64,000 nt of DNA from JACKII01 sp965222315 (GTDB lineage: Bacteria; Pseudomonadota; Alphaproteobacteria; Bin95): NCBI GenBank assembly GCA_965222315.1, contig OZ244951.1:2108001-2172000 (forward strand). The letters are read 5' to 3'. A program made the position numbers and the translations under genes. A model generated the notes under the pieces. That model made no database searches. It had not been told where the DNA came from and was given only the letters and a program-made list of their open reading frames with translations. Shown here piece after piece: positions 8,262 to 17,584 of this stretch; the stretch's first letter is position 1, and every line of letters starts with the position of its first letter.

Positions 8262-8531
8262 TCAGCGCGCCTCGTCCGGCGTTTGCAGGGCCATGCTGAG
8301 GGCATGTATTTCGTTGCCGACGGCATCGCCCAGCGCCCGGTAGATCATCTGCTGGCGCTGGACCCGTGATTTACCTGCGAACGCCTGGCTGACCGCGATG
8401 ACCTTGAAGTGGCTCTGGCCGAAAGGCCTGGCACCGGCATGGCCGCGGTGCAGGTGTGACTCGTCGATGACCGATAGCGAGACGGGCTGCACCGCCTGCC
8501 GGACGGCGGCTTCAATCTGGTGAATTCTCAT
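8262..8531 (-). CDS. BolA family protein
   Basis: An 89-residue protein of the BolA/IbaG fold, with SVIDESHLHRGH, the conserved FKVIAVSQAF strand and the helix KSRVQRQQMIYRAL. BolA proteins act with monothiol glutaredoxins in iron-sulfur cluster handling and stress responses; the His residues in the HLHRGH loop are candidate cluster ligands. The gene runs toward grpE, its stop six bases from the end of grpE, and diverges from the DUF2237 gene. Confidence 0.9.
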   Translation of the reverse strand: MRIHQIEAAVRQAVQPVSLSVIDESHLHRGHAGARPFGQSHFKVIAVSQAFAGKSRVQRQQMIYRALGDAVGNEIHALSMALQTPDEAR

Positions 8532-8620
8532 ACTGCTCGCTCTGGTCTATGAATCTGAACTGGCGCGTTGCACACTTAAGCAGATCGGGCACGGCTGCAA
8601 GGGCCGTTTGGAGGCGGACG

Positions 8621-8992
8621 ATGGATGAATCGGTAAATGTTTTTGGGAAAACGCTGGAGCCTTGCGGCATTGATCCAGTCACGGGGTACTATCGCGACGG
8701 CTGCTGCAACACCGGCCCCGGCGACTTGGGAATCCATACGGTCTGCGTGCGGTTGACAGCAGATTTCCTACGTTTTTCGAAAGAAACCGGGAACGACCTC
8801 TCCACACCCAGGCCGGAATTCGGCTTTCCGGGCCTGCGTCCCGGCGACCGCTGGTGCGTCTGCGCCGGGCGCTGGCGGGAGGCCTTCGATGCCGGAGTTG
8901 CCGCGCCCGTCTACCTTAACGCCACGCATATCGAGACGCTGGCCATCATCCCCCTGGCCAATCTGAAGGCGCATGCCATCGACTTGGCGTAA
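8621..8992 (+). CDS. DUF2237 family protein
   Basis: A 123-residue conserved protein with the family pattern GKTLEPCGIDPVTGYYRDG, CCNTGPGDLGIHTVC and FPGLRPGDRWCVC, rich in conserved Cys and Asp. The biochemical function of the family is unknown. The longer frame begins at 8549, but ATG 8621 is preferred because GGAG lies eight bases upstream and family similarity begins with VFGKTLEPC. It diverges from bolA and converges on alaS. Confidence 0.85.
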   Translation: MDESVNVFGKTLEPCGIDPVTGYYRDGCCNTGPGDLGIHTVCVRLTADFLRFSKETGNDLSTPRPEFGFPGLRPGDRWCVCAGRWREAFDAGVAAPVYLNATHIETLAIIPLANLKAHAIDLA

Positions 8993-9034
8993 GCCGCCGG
9001 ACTGTCCCGGCGACGCGGGTGGCGGCGCTGGCGA

Positions 9035-11692
9035 TTAACCCGCCGCCGCGATAGCCTCTGCAATCGCTTTTAGCGCCGCCTCGGCCTTATCGCCGTCAGG
9101 ACCTCCCGCCTGGGCCATATCCGGGCGGCCGCCGCCGCCCTTGCCGCCCATGGCGGCGGCGCCGGCCCGCACCAGATCCACAGCGCTGATTTTGTCTTTC
9201 AGGTCGTCGGTCACGCCCACCACCAGCGAGCCTTTGCCGTCGGTAGATGTGACGACGGCAACAACGCCGGAGCCCAACTGGCCCTTCAGGTCGTCCGCCA
9301 TGCTGCGCAGGTCCTTGGCGGGCACACCCTCCAGCGCGCGGCCGGCGAATTTGATGCCGCCAATCTCTTCCGCCGGCTGGCTGGCGCCGCTGCTGCCGCC
9401 GGTCGCCAATTGGCGGCGAAGGTCGGTGACTTCCCGCTCCAGCTTGCGCCGCTCGTCGATCAACGCAGCAACGCGTTCGCCGAGTTGGTCGGGTGTGGTG
9501 CGCAATTGCTGGGCGAGATCGTCGAGCACCTGCAGACGGGACGCCGTATAGGCCTGGGCAGCCGAACCGGTCAGCGCTTCGATCCGCCGGACGCCGGCGG
9601 CAACGGCGCTCTCCCCCACCACCAGGACATTGCCGATGTCGCCGGTTTGTTGCACATGGGTGCCGCCGCAAAGTTCGACGGAATAGCGTTTCTCCGGCGA
9701 ATCGGGATCATCGCCGCCCATGGTGACGACGCGGACCTCGTCGCCGTATTTTTCGCCGAAGAGCGCCATGGCACCAGCTTCGATGGCCTGGTCGGTGGGC
9801 ATCAGGCGGGTGGTCACCGGGCTGTTCAGGCGCACGCGTTCGTTCACCTCCCGCTCCACCTGGGCGAGTTCCGCAGCCGACATGGCTTTCGGGTGCGAGA
9901 TGTCGAAGCGGAGACGGTCGGGGGAGACCAGCGAGCCTTTCTGGGCCACGTGATCGCCCAGCGCCCGGCGGAGCGCCGCGTGCAGCAGGTGTGTTGCCGA
10001 GTGGTTGCGGCGGGTTGCATCGCGGCGGGAGGCATCGACGCTTAGCGCAACCGCGTCGCCGACAGCGATGCTGCCTTCCTGGACCCGGCCAATGTGAATG
10101 AACAGGTCGCCCAGACGCTTCTGGGTATCGGTGACGGTGAATTGGCCGGTCTCGCCTTTGATGGTGCCAGCATCGCCAACCTGGCCACCGGATTCGCCGT
10201 AGAAGGGGGTCTGGTTCAGGATGAGGGAGACTTCCGAACCTGCCTCGGCCTTCTCCACGGTTTTGCCGTTTTGAATGATGGCCAGAATCTGGCCCTCCGC
10301 TTCCGTAGAGGTATAGCCAAGGAATTCGGTCGCGCCGTGCTTTTCGCGGAGGTCGAACCAGATGGTCTCGTCCGCGGCTTCACCGGAGCCGGACCAGGCC
10401 GCCCGCGCCTCCGCCCGTTGGCGGTCCATGGCGGCGTTGAAGCGGTTGGTATCGACCTCAATGTCGCGGGCGCGCAGCACGTCCTGGGTCAGATCGAGGG
10501 GGAAGCCGAACGTATCGTAGAGGCGGAAGGCAACCTCGCCATCCAGCGTGCCGCCGGCCGAGAGGTTTTCGGTCTCCTGGTCGAGCAGGCGGAGGCCGCG
10601 CCCGAGGGTCTGCTTGAAGCGTTCCTCCTCCAGGCGCAGCGTTTCGGTGATGAGAGACTGGGCGCGGATCAACTCGGGGAAGGCGTCACCCATCTGGCGG
10701 GCCAGTTCCGGCACCAGCCGGCACATCAGCGGATCCTGCGCGCCGAGCAGGTGGGCGTGGCGCATGCCCCGGCGCATAATACGGCGGAGCACGTAGCCAC
10801 GGCCTTCGTTCGATGGCAGCACGCCGTCGGCGATCAGGAAGCTGGACGCGCGGAGGTGGTCGGCAATGACCTTGTGGGAGGCGGATTGCGGGCCATCGGG
10901 ATCGACGCCGGTTGCGTCCGCGGAGGCCAGGATCAGCGCGCGCATCAGGTCGATGTCGTAATTGTTGTGCTTGCCCTGGAGGACCGCCGCGATGCGCTCC
11001 AGGCCCATGCCGGTGTCGATGGAGGGGCGGGGGAGATTGGTCCGCTCGTCCTTGGTCAACTGCTCATACTGCATGAAGACCAGGTTCCAGATTTCGATGA
11101 ACCGGTCGCCATCTTCGTCCGGACTGCCGGGCGGGCCGCCGGGGACCGAGGGGCCGTGGTCGAAGAATATCTCGGAGCAAGGGCCGCAGGGGCCGGTGTC
11201 ACCCATTGCCCAAAAGTTGTCGGAGGTGGGAATGCGGATGATTTTTTCGTCCGTCAGCCCGGCGATCTTGCGCCAAAGGGAGGCGGCTTCCTCATCCTCC
11301 GAATAGACGGTGACAAGGAGTCTTTCCTTCGGGAGAGCGTATTCCTTGGTAATCAGGTTCCAGGCGCACTCAATGGCGAATTCCTTGAAGTAGTCGCCGA
11401 ACGAGAAATTCCCCAACATCTCGAAGAACGTGTGGTGACGGGCGGTGTAGCCGACATTCTCCAGGTCGTTGTGCTTGCCGCCGGCACGCACGCATTTCTG
11501 GGAGGTCACGGCACGGGAATAGGGGCGGTGCTCTACGCCGGTGAAGACGTTCTTGAACTGTACCATGCCCGCATTGGTGAACAGCAGCGTCGGGTCGTTC
11601 CGCGGGACAAGGGGGCTTGAATCGACGATTTCGTGTCCGTGCTTCGCGAAGAAGTTCAGGAACGTCGAGCGGATATCGCTGGTAGTCGCCAT
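9035..11692 (-). CDS. alaS: Alanyl-tRNA synthetase
   Basis: An 885-residue class II synthetase. The catalytic domain begins at the N-terminus (RSTFLNFFAKHGHEIV, with SSPLVPRNDPTLLFTNAGM). The editing domain has the zinc-site His pair in HSATHLLHAAL and the CGGTH motif. A coiled coil and the C-terminal C-Ala domain, ending in a Gly-rich GGKGGGGRPDMAQAGG segment, complete the protein. It charges tRNA-Ala and clears Ser/Gly mischarges. Length is normal. It follows recA on the same strand after 156 bp, a common recA-alaS neighbourhood in alphaproteobacteria. Confidence 0.98.
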   Translation of the reverse strand: MATTSDIRSTFLNFFAKHGHEIVDSSPLVPRNDPTLLFTNAGMVQFKNVFTGVEHRPYSRAVTSQKCVRAGGKHNDLENVGYTARHHTFFEMLGNFSFGDYFKEFAIECAWNLITKEYALPKERLLVTVYSEDEEAASLWRKIAGLTDEKIIRIPTSDNFWAMGDTGPCGPCSEIFFDHGPSVPGGPPGSPDEDGDRFIEIWNLVFMQYEQLTKDERTNLPRPSIDTGMGLERIAAVLQGKHNNYDIDLMRALILASADATGVDPDGPQSASHKVIADHLRASSFLIADGVLPSNEGRGYVLRRIMRRGMRHAHLLGAQDPLMCRLVPELARQMGDAFPELIRAQSLITETLRLEEERFKQTLGRGLRLLDQETENLSAGGTLDGEVAFRLYDTFGFPLDLTQDVLRARDIEVDTNRFNAAMDRQRAEARAAWSGSGEAADETIWFDLREKHGATEFLGYTSTEAEGQILAIIQNGKTVEKAEAGSEVSLILNQTPFYGESGGQVGDAGTIKGETGQFTVTDTQKRLGDLFIHIGRVQEGSIAVGDAVALSVDASRRDATRRNHSATHLLHAALRRALGDHVAQKGSLVSPDRLRFDISHPKAMSAAELAQVEREVNERVRLNSPVTTRLMPTDQAIEAGAMALFGEKYGDEVRVVTMGGDDPDSPEKRYSVELCGGTHVQQTGDIGNVLVVGESAVAAGVRRIEALTGSAAQAYTASRLQVLDDLAQQLRTTPDQLGERVAALIDERRKLEREVTDLRRQLATGGSSGASQPAEEIGGIKFAGRALEGVPAKDLRSMADDLKGQLGSGVVAVVTSTDGKGSLVVGVTDDLKDKISAVDLVRAGAAAMGGKGGGGRPDMAQAGGPDGDKAEAALKAIAEAIAAAG

Positions 11693-11737
11693 GGTTGAAT
11701 GCGCCGTGGTTCTATGGGGAGGCAGGCTGCCGGAAAT

Positions 11738-11775
11738 GCGGGGTACGCAGCGGGTTGAACCGCTGCGTACCCCGC
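11738..11775 (-). terminator. Strong hairpin between recA and alaS
   Basis: A perfect 16-bp inverted repeat (11738-11753 with 11760-11775) encloses a six-base loop. It lies after the recA stop and ahead of the alaS start on the transcribed minus strand. Only a short T run follows, so it may be an imperfect terminator or an mRNA-stabilising structure that lowers read-through into alaS. Confidence 0.6.
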
Positions 11776-11848
11776 ACCTGACTTAATCCCCGGGACGCTT
11801 TCTGTCCAGGCGGCAAGCCGCCATCGGCGCGCGCTGCGCCAGACTGAA

Positions 11849-12967
11849 TTAGTCTCCGGCCTTTTCCGCCAGTGGACCACCGAGGCCGGGCGCGTTGTCG
11901 TCGCCGTCTCCCTCGGCTTCCGGGCCGGTGAGCATGGTATCGACCACCAGACCGGCATTTGCGCGGATTTTGCTTTCGATTGCGCCTGCGACGTCCGGGT
12001 TTTCGCGCAGGAAGGTCTTGGAATTTTCCCGCCCTTGGCCGAGACGCTTGCCGTCATAGGAGAACCAGGCTCCCGATTTTTCCACGATGTTGGCGGTAAC
12101 GCCCAGGTCGAGCAGTTCGCCCATCTTAGAGATGCCTTCGCCATACATGATGTCGAATTCAATGACCTTGAACGGCGGCGCCATCTTGTTTTTGACGACC
12201 TTCACTTTGGTCTGGTTGCCCACGACCTCGTCCCGGTCCTTGATCGCGCCGATGCGCCGGATTTCCAGGCGGACGGAGGAGTAGAACTTCAGAGCATTAC
12301 CACCGGTCGTCGTCTCCGGATTGCCGAACATGACGCCGATCTTCATGCGGATCTGGTTGATGAAGACAACGATGGTGCGGGACTTGTTGATGGAGGCTGT
12401 CAGTTTGCGCAGTGCCTGGCTCATCAGGCGGGCCTGGAGGCCGGGCAGGCTGTCGCCCATCTCGCCCTCGAGTTCGGCCCGGGGCACCAGTGCGGCTACA
12501 CTGTCGATTACCAGCACGTCCAATGCGCTGGAGCGAACCAGCGTGTCGGCGATTTCCAGTGCCTGCTCGCCCGTATCGGGCTGGGATATCAGCAGATCGC
12601 CGATCTTAACGCCAAGCTTCCGAGCGTATTTCGGGTCCATCGCATGTTCGGCATCGATGAAGGCGGCGGCACCGCCAGCCTTCTGCGCTTCCGCCACCAC
12701 GTGCAGGGCGAGAGTGGTCTTGCCTGAACTCTCCGGCCCGTAGATTTCCACCACGCGGCCTCGCGGCAGGCCACCAATGCCGAGGCCGATATCCAAGCCA
12801 ATGGAGCCGGTCGAGACGACCTCGGTCTCAATGACTTTATCATTGTCGCCGAGGCGCATGATCGAGCCTTTGCCAAAGGCCCGCTCAATCTGGCTCAGGG
12901 CCGCATCGAGCGCTTTTGTCTTGTCCATATTGCCATTCTCAACCAAACGGAGAGCTGATGCACTCAT
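11849..12967 (-). CDS. recA: Recombinase RecA
   Basis: About 372 residues. Walker A is GPESSGKTTL, Walker B is in LDVLVIDSVAAL, and loops L1/L2 (EGEMGDSLPGLQARLMSQAL; FGNPETTTGGNALKFY) bind DNA. The MAW-like C-terminal domain ends in an acidic tail. RecA forms filaments on single-stranded DNA for homologous repair and triggers LexA cleavage. ATG 12967 (MSASALRL) is preferred; another in-frame ATG lies seven codons upstream, and MDKTKAL is a later alternative. Candidate SOS boxes lie upstream at 13019-13059. Confidence 0.97.
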   Translation of the reverse strand: MSASALRLVENGNMDKTKALDAALSQIERAFGKGSIMRLGDNDKVIETEVVSTGSIGLDIGLGIGGLPRGRVVEIYGPESSGKTTLALHVVAEAQKAGGAAAFIDAEHAMDPKYARKLGVKIGDLLISQPDTGEQALEIADTLVRSSALDVLVIDSVAALVPRAELEGEMGDSLPGLQARLMSQALRKLTASINKSRTIVVFINQIRMKIGVMFGNPETTTGGNALKFYSSVRLEIRRIGAIKDRDEVVGNQTKVKVVKNKMAPPFKVIEFDIMYGEGISKMGELLDLGVTANIVEKSGAWFSYDGKRLGQGRENSKTFLRENPDVAGAIESKIRANAGLVVDTMLTGPEAEGDGDDNAPGLGGPLAEKAGD

Positions 12968-13018
12968 CTTATATATCCATCCTCGCATGGGCCGGAGCCG
13001 GTTTGCAATGTGTGGATC

Positions 13019-13059
13019 GTACTAAGTTTGTTCTCTTTTGCAACGTACTTTTTATGTTC
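13019..13059 (-). promoter_or_regulatory. Two candidate LexA (SOS) boxes upstream of recA
   Basis: The alphaproteobacterial LexA site is the direct repeat GTTC-N7-GTTC. On the plus strand here GTAC-N7-GTTC occurs twice, at 13019-13033 and 13045-13059, 26 bp apart, about 52-92 bp before the recA start. Each copy differs from the consensus at one position, and the difference is the same in both. Position ahead of recA and repetition support SOS control; binding is inferred. Confidence 0.5.
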
Positions 13060-13152
13060 CCGGACCTCTAATCAACTATAATGTTTCCAATCAATAGGTT
13101 GATGCGTAAAAATTCTAGAAATTTCGAGCGCCTAGGAGAACAAACAGGCTCT

Positions 13153-13173
13153 CTGCTGGCATTTTGCCAGCAG
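13153..13173 (-). terminator. Hairpin downstream of the IalB gene
   Basis: CTGCTGGCA and TGCCAGCAG pair perfectly around a three-base loop, about 70 bp past the stop of the leftward IalB gene. No long T run follows, so it is only a probable terminator. Confidence 0.4.
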
Positions 13174-13241
13174 TTCCGCAGGCGCGGCAGGCGCATTCTC
13201 GCCGCACAACTGATGGTAGAGTTTAGAATCGGCTTCCGCGT

Positions 13242-13841
13242 CTATTTCGGTGCGATCTCGCCGATGGACTTGGTGAAGCCGGATAGGGAAAACGGAGCGG
13301 TCACCACTTGATTGCGGGGGAATGTCAGTTTGAAAGTGCCGCCAACGCCGCGTTTCATGGCGGCAACCATCTCGTTGTTCATCACCAATTCGACCACACA
13401 GGCTGTTGGTTTTGCGATGCAGATGGCAAAGGGAAGGGTGTTTTCCTTGCCGTCGTCGATTTTCATTTTCAGGCCCGCCTGAAGCAACACGCCGATCGGC
13501 GCGATAATCCGCAATACCGGCTTGTCGCTCTCGCGCGGATACAGCACCGAGATACGGATGAACGCTTTGCCGGAGCTGGTTTCCTCCAGAATCTGCTGCA
13601 TCTCGCAGACTTCAACCGTATTGTCGTCAACGGTCACGTCCTGGCAGCCGACGAACCAATCGCCATAGCGGGTAACTTCCGGCTTGGGCTGCTCTGATTG
13701 TTGCGGCGCCTGTTGTTGAGACGCCGCGGGCGGGTCATCCAGGCCGGCAGCCGGTGGGGGGCCTTTGTCCTGGGCAAGCGCGGACGACGCGGCACCGAGT
13801 GTGATGCCGAGCGTGATGACGGAAGCCAAAATCAGGCGCAT
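13242..13841 (-). CDS. Invasion-associated locus B (IalB) family periplasmic protein
   Basis: A 199-residue secreted protein. Residues 1-24 form a signal peptide (MRLILASVITLGITLG ... ALAQ), followed by a Pro/Gln-rich linker. The IalB domain starts at YGDWFVGCQD, with the paired Cys of VEVCEMQQ and the FAICIAKPTACV segment. IalB proteins are widespread in alphaproteobacteria; the name comes from Bartonella, but in free-living species they are general periplasmic proteins of unknown role. The frame opens earlier (ATG 13859 and beyond), but ATG 13841 has AAGGA at good distance and begins the signal peptide. Confidence 0.85.
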   Translation of the reverse strand: MRLILASVITLGITLGAASSALAQDKGPPPAAGLDDPPAASQQQAPQQSEQPKPEVTRYGDWFVGCQDVTVDDNTVEVCEMQQILEETSSGKAFIRISVLYPRESDKPVLRIIAPIGVLLQAGLKMKIDDGKENTLPFAICIAKPTACVVELVMNNEMVAAMKRGVGGTFKLTFPRNQVVTAPFSLSGFTKSIGEIAPK

Positions 13842-13890
13842 GCTCTTGTCCTTAATCATTGCAGTATCCGGGAACATTGCGGTCTCCGGT

Positions 13891-15006
13891 TTAATAGCCA
13901 GGGTCTTCCAGGTCGAGATGGGGAAACATCCGGCATAACACCGTGCGGCCATTCAACCCGGAAGGGATGGGCATGGTCTCCGTAACATGGCCGGCATTCA
14001 ATTCCGCGAGACTGGTAACGCCCAAAAGACCGAGCGCGATCTTCACCTCAGCTTCCAGGATCTCCAACGCACGCACCATGGCAGATTCACCGCCGGCCGC
14101 GAGTGCGTAGCCTTGCAACCGGCCGAGGCCGACGGCATTCGCGCCCAGTGCAATGGCCTTCACGATGTCGGTGCCGCGCATGAAGCCGCCATCGACCCAG
14201 ACCTCGGCCTTGCCCTCGACCGCATCGACGATTTCCTGAACCAGTTGGATGCCACCAAGGCCATGATCCAACTGGCGGCCGCCGTGATTGGAAATATAGA
14301 CAGCCTCGACACCGTGCTGCACCGCGAGCCTGGCGTCTTCCGCCGTGGCGATGCCTTTCAGTGCCAGCGGGATTTTGAACTTGGATCGGAAATCCGCGAT
14401 GTCGTCCCATGAGAGTGCCGACTGGTAGGACATGGGATTGGGGCCAGCCCATGCGCGGCGGCGGCCGCGGGGCAGGTAGCGCTTGGCCATGTCGCGTTCG
14501 CGGCGGGAGTAAACGGCTGTGTCGACGGTAAAGCAGAACGTGCGGTAGCCGGCCGCCACCGCCTGATGCCCGACATCATCCACCCAGGCGCGGTCGCCCC
14601 GCACGTAAAGCTGGAACATGGAGGCATTTTCGACCGACTTCGCCACTTCCTCCAACCCCGGATCGCAGGCGGAGGAGAGCATGTGATCGCAGCCGAATGC
14701 CTCGGCCGCTTTGGCGGGGGCCACGGCGCCTTCGGGCGTGAACGACTCGACGGAGCCGATAGGCGCCAGAATCACCGGCAGGCGCATCCGCTTGCCCAGT
14801 ACATCGCCAGCGGCATCGACCGACGAGACGTCGTTCAAAACCCGTGGGCGGAAGGCGAGCGATTCAATCGCCAACCGGTTGCGCACCTGGGTGGTTTCGG
14901 TTTCCGCACCGCCGGTCAGGTAGTCCCAGGTCGTTTGCGGCAGGTTCAGGCGTGCTTGATGAACAAATTCGTGCAGCGTTTGATAGTCGCGCTCAGCGTA
15001 CACCAT
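13891..15006 (-). CDS. FMN-dependent alpha-hydroxyacid dehydrogenase (LldD-like)
   Basis: A 371-residue TIM-barrel flavoenzyme. LPQTTWDYLTGGAETETT carries the substrate-binding Tyr region, LPVILAPIGS the FMN-binding strand, and YISNHGGRQLDHG the catalytic His and substrate-binding Arg. It oxidises a 2-hydroxyacid such as L-lactate or mandelate to the keto acid; the exact substrate is not evident. The start is set at ATG 15006 (MVYAERDY), as upstream in-frame residues are not like the family and would run into the divergent amidase promoter. It is encoded beside IalB and divergent from an amidase. Confidence 0.85.
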   Translation of the reverse strand: MVYAERDYQTLHEFVHQARLNLPQTTWDYLTGGAETETTQVRNRLAIESLAFRPRVLNDVSSVDAAGDVLGKRMRLPVILAPIGSVESFTPEGAVAPAKAAEAFGCDHMLSSACDPGLEEVAKSVENASMFQLYVRGDRAWVDDVGHQAVAAGYRTFCFTVDTAVYSRRERDMAKRYLPRGRRRAWAGPNPMSYQSALSWDDIADFRSKFKIPLALKGIATAEDARLAVQHGVEAVYISNHGGRQLDHGLGGIQLVQEIVDAVEGKAEVWVDGGFMRGTDIVKAIALGANAVGLGRLQGYALAAGGESAMVRALEILEAEVKIALGLLGVTSLAELNAGHVTETMPIPSGLNGRTVLCRMFPHLDLEDPGY

Positions 15007-15097
15007 AGGGGCGATCCGGTAGGCTAGAGGAAATATTGCCGGACCATAGACAGTCTGCCTGCCAAGGCCAACCGTGCGCAGAAAATTCGGAGGTTCC

Positions 15098-16363
15098 ATG
15101 GCGAACACAATACCAGCAGGGCACGCAGACAAGCCTGTCGCGCGAACGGAACGGTATCTGGCGGCGATTGAGGCCCGTAATCCGGCGCTGAATGCCTACG
15201 TCACCGTGACGGCAGATATGGCCAGGGCACAGGCGGCGGCGGCAGAACAGCGGCTCGCCGCCGGGAAACCGCTGTCGGCGATCGATGGCTGGTGCGTCGC
15301 GGTGAAGGACAATATCGACGTTGCAGGCGTGCGGACGACCAACGGCCTGCCGGGCGGGCGGACGGCGGCGGCGGATGCGCCGGTGGTGGCCCGGCTGCGG
15401 GCGGCAGGTGCGGTGATTCTGGGGAAAACCAACCTGCATGAGGCGGCGCTTGGCACGACCACGAACAATCCCCATTGGGGCGTTTCGCACAATCCGCACC
15501 GGCAGGGCTTTACGCCGGGCGGCTCGTCGGGCGGGTCCGGTGCGGCGGTCGCGGCGGGGCTATGTGATGCCGCGCTTGGCACCGATACAATGGGCTCGGT
15601 CAGGCTGCCTGCTGCCTATTGTGGCGTCTTTGGCTTCAAGCCAAGCTTCGACCGCGTGCCGGTGGACGGGGTCGCGCCGCTCTGCTGGGCGTTGGACCAT
15701 GTGGGGCCGTTAGCAGGCTCGATGGCAGACATGGAGGCTATGTTCGCGGTCATGGCAGGGGAGTGCCGGCCGGCTGCCCCGGCCCGGCCGCCAAGGGTTG
15801 CCAGGCTGAACGTATTTGAAGACCTGCCGCTGCAGCCCGGCGTGGCCGATGCCTATGCCGCCGGTATTGCCTGGGCTGAGGCGCGATGGGGTGACTGTCC
15901 GATAATAGAGGCCCATGGGTTCGACCCTCTGAGCCATCGGCGGGCGGCCTTGCTGGCGATCGAGGCCGATGCGGCGGCGATCCATGCTGGGCAGTTCGAT
16001 TCGGCCTCGACCGAATTGCGATCCATGTTGGACTATGGCGCGTCGATGCCGGCGCCGAAGCTGGCGGTTGCGTTGGAAGAATTGCGGCAGGCTCGGAAAG
16101 CAATCACGGAAATCTTTCAGCGGACCGACGTGATCCTCTGTCCGACAGCACCGCAAACCGCGTTTCCGGTCAGCGATCCACCGCCGCCGAACCAAGCCGA
16201 CTTCCTGGGGCTGGCGGTTTTTGCCGGAGCGCCTGCCTTGTCGCTGCCATTGCCCGCGGAAGGACTGCCGGTGGGCCTTCAAGCTATCGCGGCACCAGGG
16301 CGGGACTGGGATGTGCTGCATTGGTTCGGGGACTGGCAGGCTCAACCGTTGGCAACAGGCTGA
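15098..16363 (+). CDS. Amidase-signature family hydrolase
   Basis: A 421-residue amidase. The Ser-cisSer-Lys machinery is visible: the Lys in VAVKDNIDVAG, the Gly/Ser signature TPGGSSGGSGAAVAAG, and the nucleophile Ser in TMGSVRLPA (Met replaces the more usual Gly before GS). These enzymes hydrolyse amides or ureido compounds; the sequence is GatA/allophanate-hydrolase-like but no gatB/gatC is adjacent, so a catabolic role is more likely. ATG 15098 has CGGAGG just upstream and is preferred over ATG 15074. It is divergent from the hydroxyacid dehydrogenase. Confidence 0.85.
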   Translation: MANTIPAGHADKPVARTERYLAAIEARNPALNAYVTVTADMARAQAAAAEQRLAAGKPLSAIDGWCVAVKDNIDVAGVRTTNGLPGGRTAAADAPVVARLRAAGAVILGKTNLHEAALGTTTNNPHWGVSHNPHRQGFTPGGSSGGSGAAVAAGLCDAALGTDTMGSVRLPAAYCGVFGFKPSFDRVPVDGVAPLCWALDHVGPLAGSMADMEAMFAVMAGECRPAAPARPPRVARLNVFEDLPLQPGVADAYAAGIAWAEARWGDCPIIEAHGFDPLSHRRAALLAIEADAAAIHAGQFDSASTELRSMLDYGASMPAPKLAVALEELRQARKAITEIFQRTDVILCPTAPQTAFPVSDPPPPNQADFLGLAVFAGAPALSLPLPAEGLPVGLQAIAAPGRDWDVLHWFGDWQAQPLATG

Positions 16364-16648
16364 AAATGCGCCGCACGTTCGGGTGGCAAAGTGAAGTGAA
16401 TGAGACTAAAGCCCAACGTTGCGCGCAACGGAGACATCGCGAAAATGCTTGGCACATTTTGAAGAGGGCATTATATCCTGTTGCCAGAGTTTGACTGCGA
16501 CGCGCGCTTTTCGCGCGATGCAGCGGCGGGCCCGGGCATCCATTGCCCCCAACCATCGCCTGGGCCCGCCACCCTTCAGCCAAACACTCCCATCGTTAAT
16601 GTACTATCACGGTTATGTGTCGGCTTCCCGCCGATTAGCGAGCGTCTG
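16364..16648. other. Intergenic region, no gene seen
   Basis: This 285-bp gap lies between the convergent amidase and rapZ genes. Short open frames cross it but none has a plausible start, ribosome site or protein-like composition. No clear terminator hairpin was recognised. Confidence 0.4.
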
Positions 16649-17584
16649 TCACCGCTCCGCCTGGGTCTGGCGGTCTTTGTTGATGTCCCGGTGGGTCGTG
16701 CGCACGGGCCAGCCCTGGCCATAAAGCATGGCCGATAGGGTTTCGGCGATATAGACGGAGCGGTGCCGCCCGCCGGTGCAGCCGATGGCAATGGTCAGGT
16801 AACTCTTGCCCTCCTGCTCATAGCGGGGCAGCACGAACTCGAAGAGCTTGGCCAAGTGTTCCAGCAGCGCCGGTGTGCCGGGGTCTGCCTGAACATGCGC
16901 GCCGACGGCTGCGTCCAGCCCGCTCATGGGCCGCAGTTCCGGGTCGTAATGAGGATTGGCGAGGAACCGGACGTCGAAGACGAGATCGGCTTCCCGCGGC
17001 AAGCCCTGGCGGTAGGAGAAAGAGACGATCTCCAGCGACAGGCCGGCGGGCTCCCCCGCGGCGAACACGCCGGATACCCAGCGCTTCAATTCCCGCGGCG
17101 ACATAAGAGAAGTGTCGAGCACATGGTCTGCCTCCTCCCTAAGCCGGCGCAGCATGGTTTGCTCTATTGCCAGCCCCTCCTGGATTGAGCCGTCGGGGGC
17201 CAGTGGATGCCGGCGCCGTGTTTCCTTGAACCGGCGGAGGGCCACATCCTCATCGCAATCCAGGTAGATTACGGTGACGGACACCTGTCCGGCGGCCTTC
17301 AGTTCCGCTGCGGCTTTTAGTAGAGCGTCGGAGTCGAGGTCGCGGGTGCGGGCATCGACGCCGATCACCAAACGGTCGACGGCTCGTTCCTGCATCAATG
17401 GCACCAGAAACGAAAACGGCGGGTTGTCGATTGCCTCGAAGCCAGCGTCTTCGAATGCTTTGAGCGCAACCGTCTTTCCGGCTCCTGAGATTCCGCTCAG
17501 GATGACGATTTGAGGGGCGGATTTGGCATTGCCGGCGCCATTTTGCTCAGCCGGTGCCGGATTTTCCGATGCGTGTTTCAGCAT
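16649..17584 (-). CDS. rapZ: RNase adapter protein RapZ
   Basis: A 311-residue P-loop protein with Walker A GISGAGKTVALKAFED and the family motifs GFEAIDNPP, IGVDARTRD and YLDCDE. The C-terminal domain has VFDVRFLANPHY and AIGCTGGRHRSVYIAE. RapZ binds nucleotides, glucosamine-6-phosphate and RNA; in enterobacteria it guides RNase E to GlmZ, whereas in alphaproteobacteria its target is unclear. It is transcribed divergently from pckA, an arrangement seen in related genomes; no hprK or PTS genes are next to it here. Confidence 0.95.
   Translation of the reverse strand: MLKHASENPAPAEQNGAGNAKSAPQIVILSGISGAGKTVALKAFEDAGFEAIDNPPFSFLVPLMQERAVDRLVIGVDARTRDLDSDALLKAAAELKAAGQVSVTVIYLDCDEDVALRRFKETRRRHPLAPDGSIQEGLAIEQTMLRRLREEADHVLDTSLMSPRELKRWVSGVFAAGEPAGLSLEIVSFSYRQGLPREADLVFDVRFLANPHYDPELRPMSGLDAAVGAHVQADPGTPALLEHLAKLFEFVLPRYEQEGKSYLTIAIGCTGGRHRSVYIAETLSAMLYGQGWPVRTTHRDINKDRQTQAER

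Noticed and set aside
15098..16363. GatA subunit of the amidotransferase
   Set aside because: The signature fits the amidase superfamily, but gatB and gatC are absent and the neighbours are catabolic.
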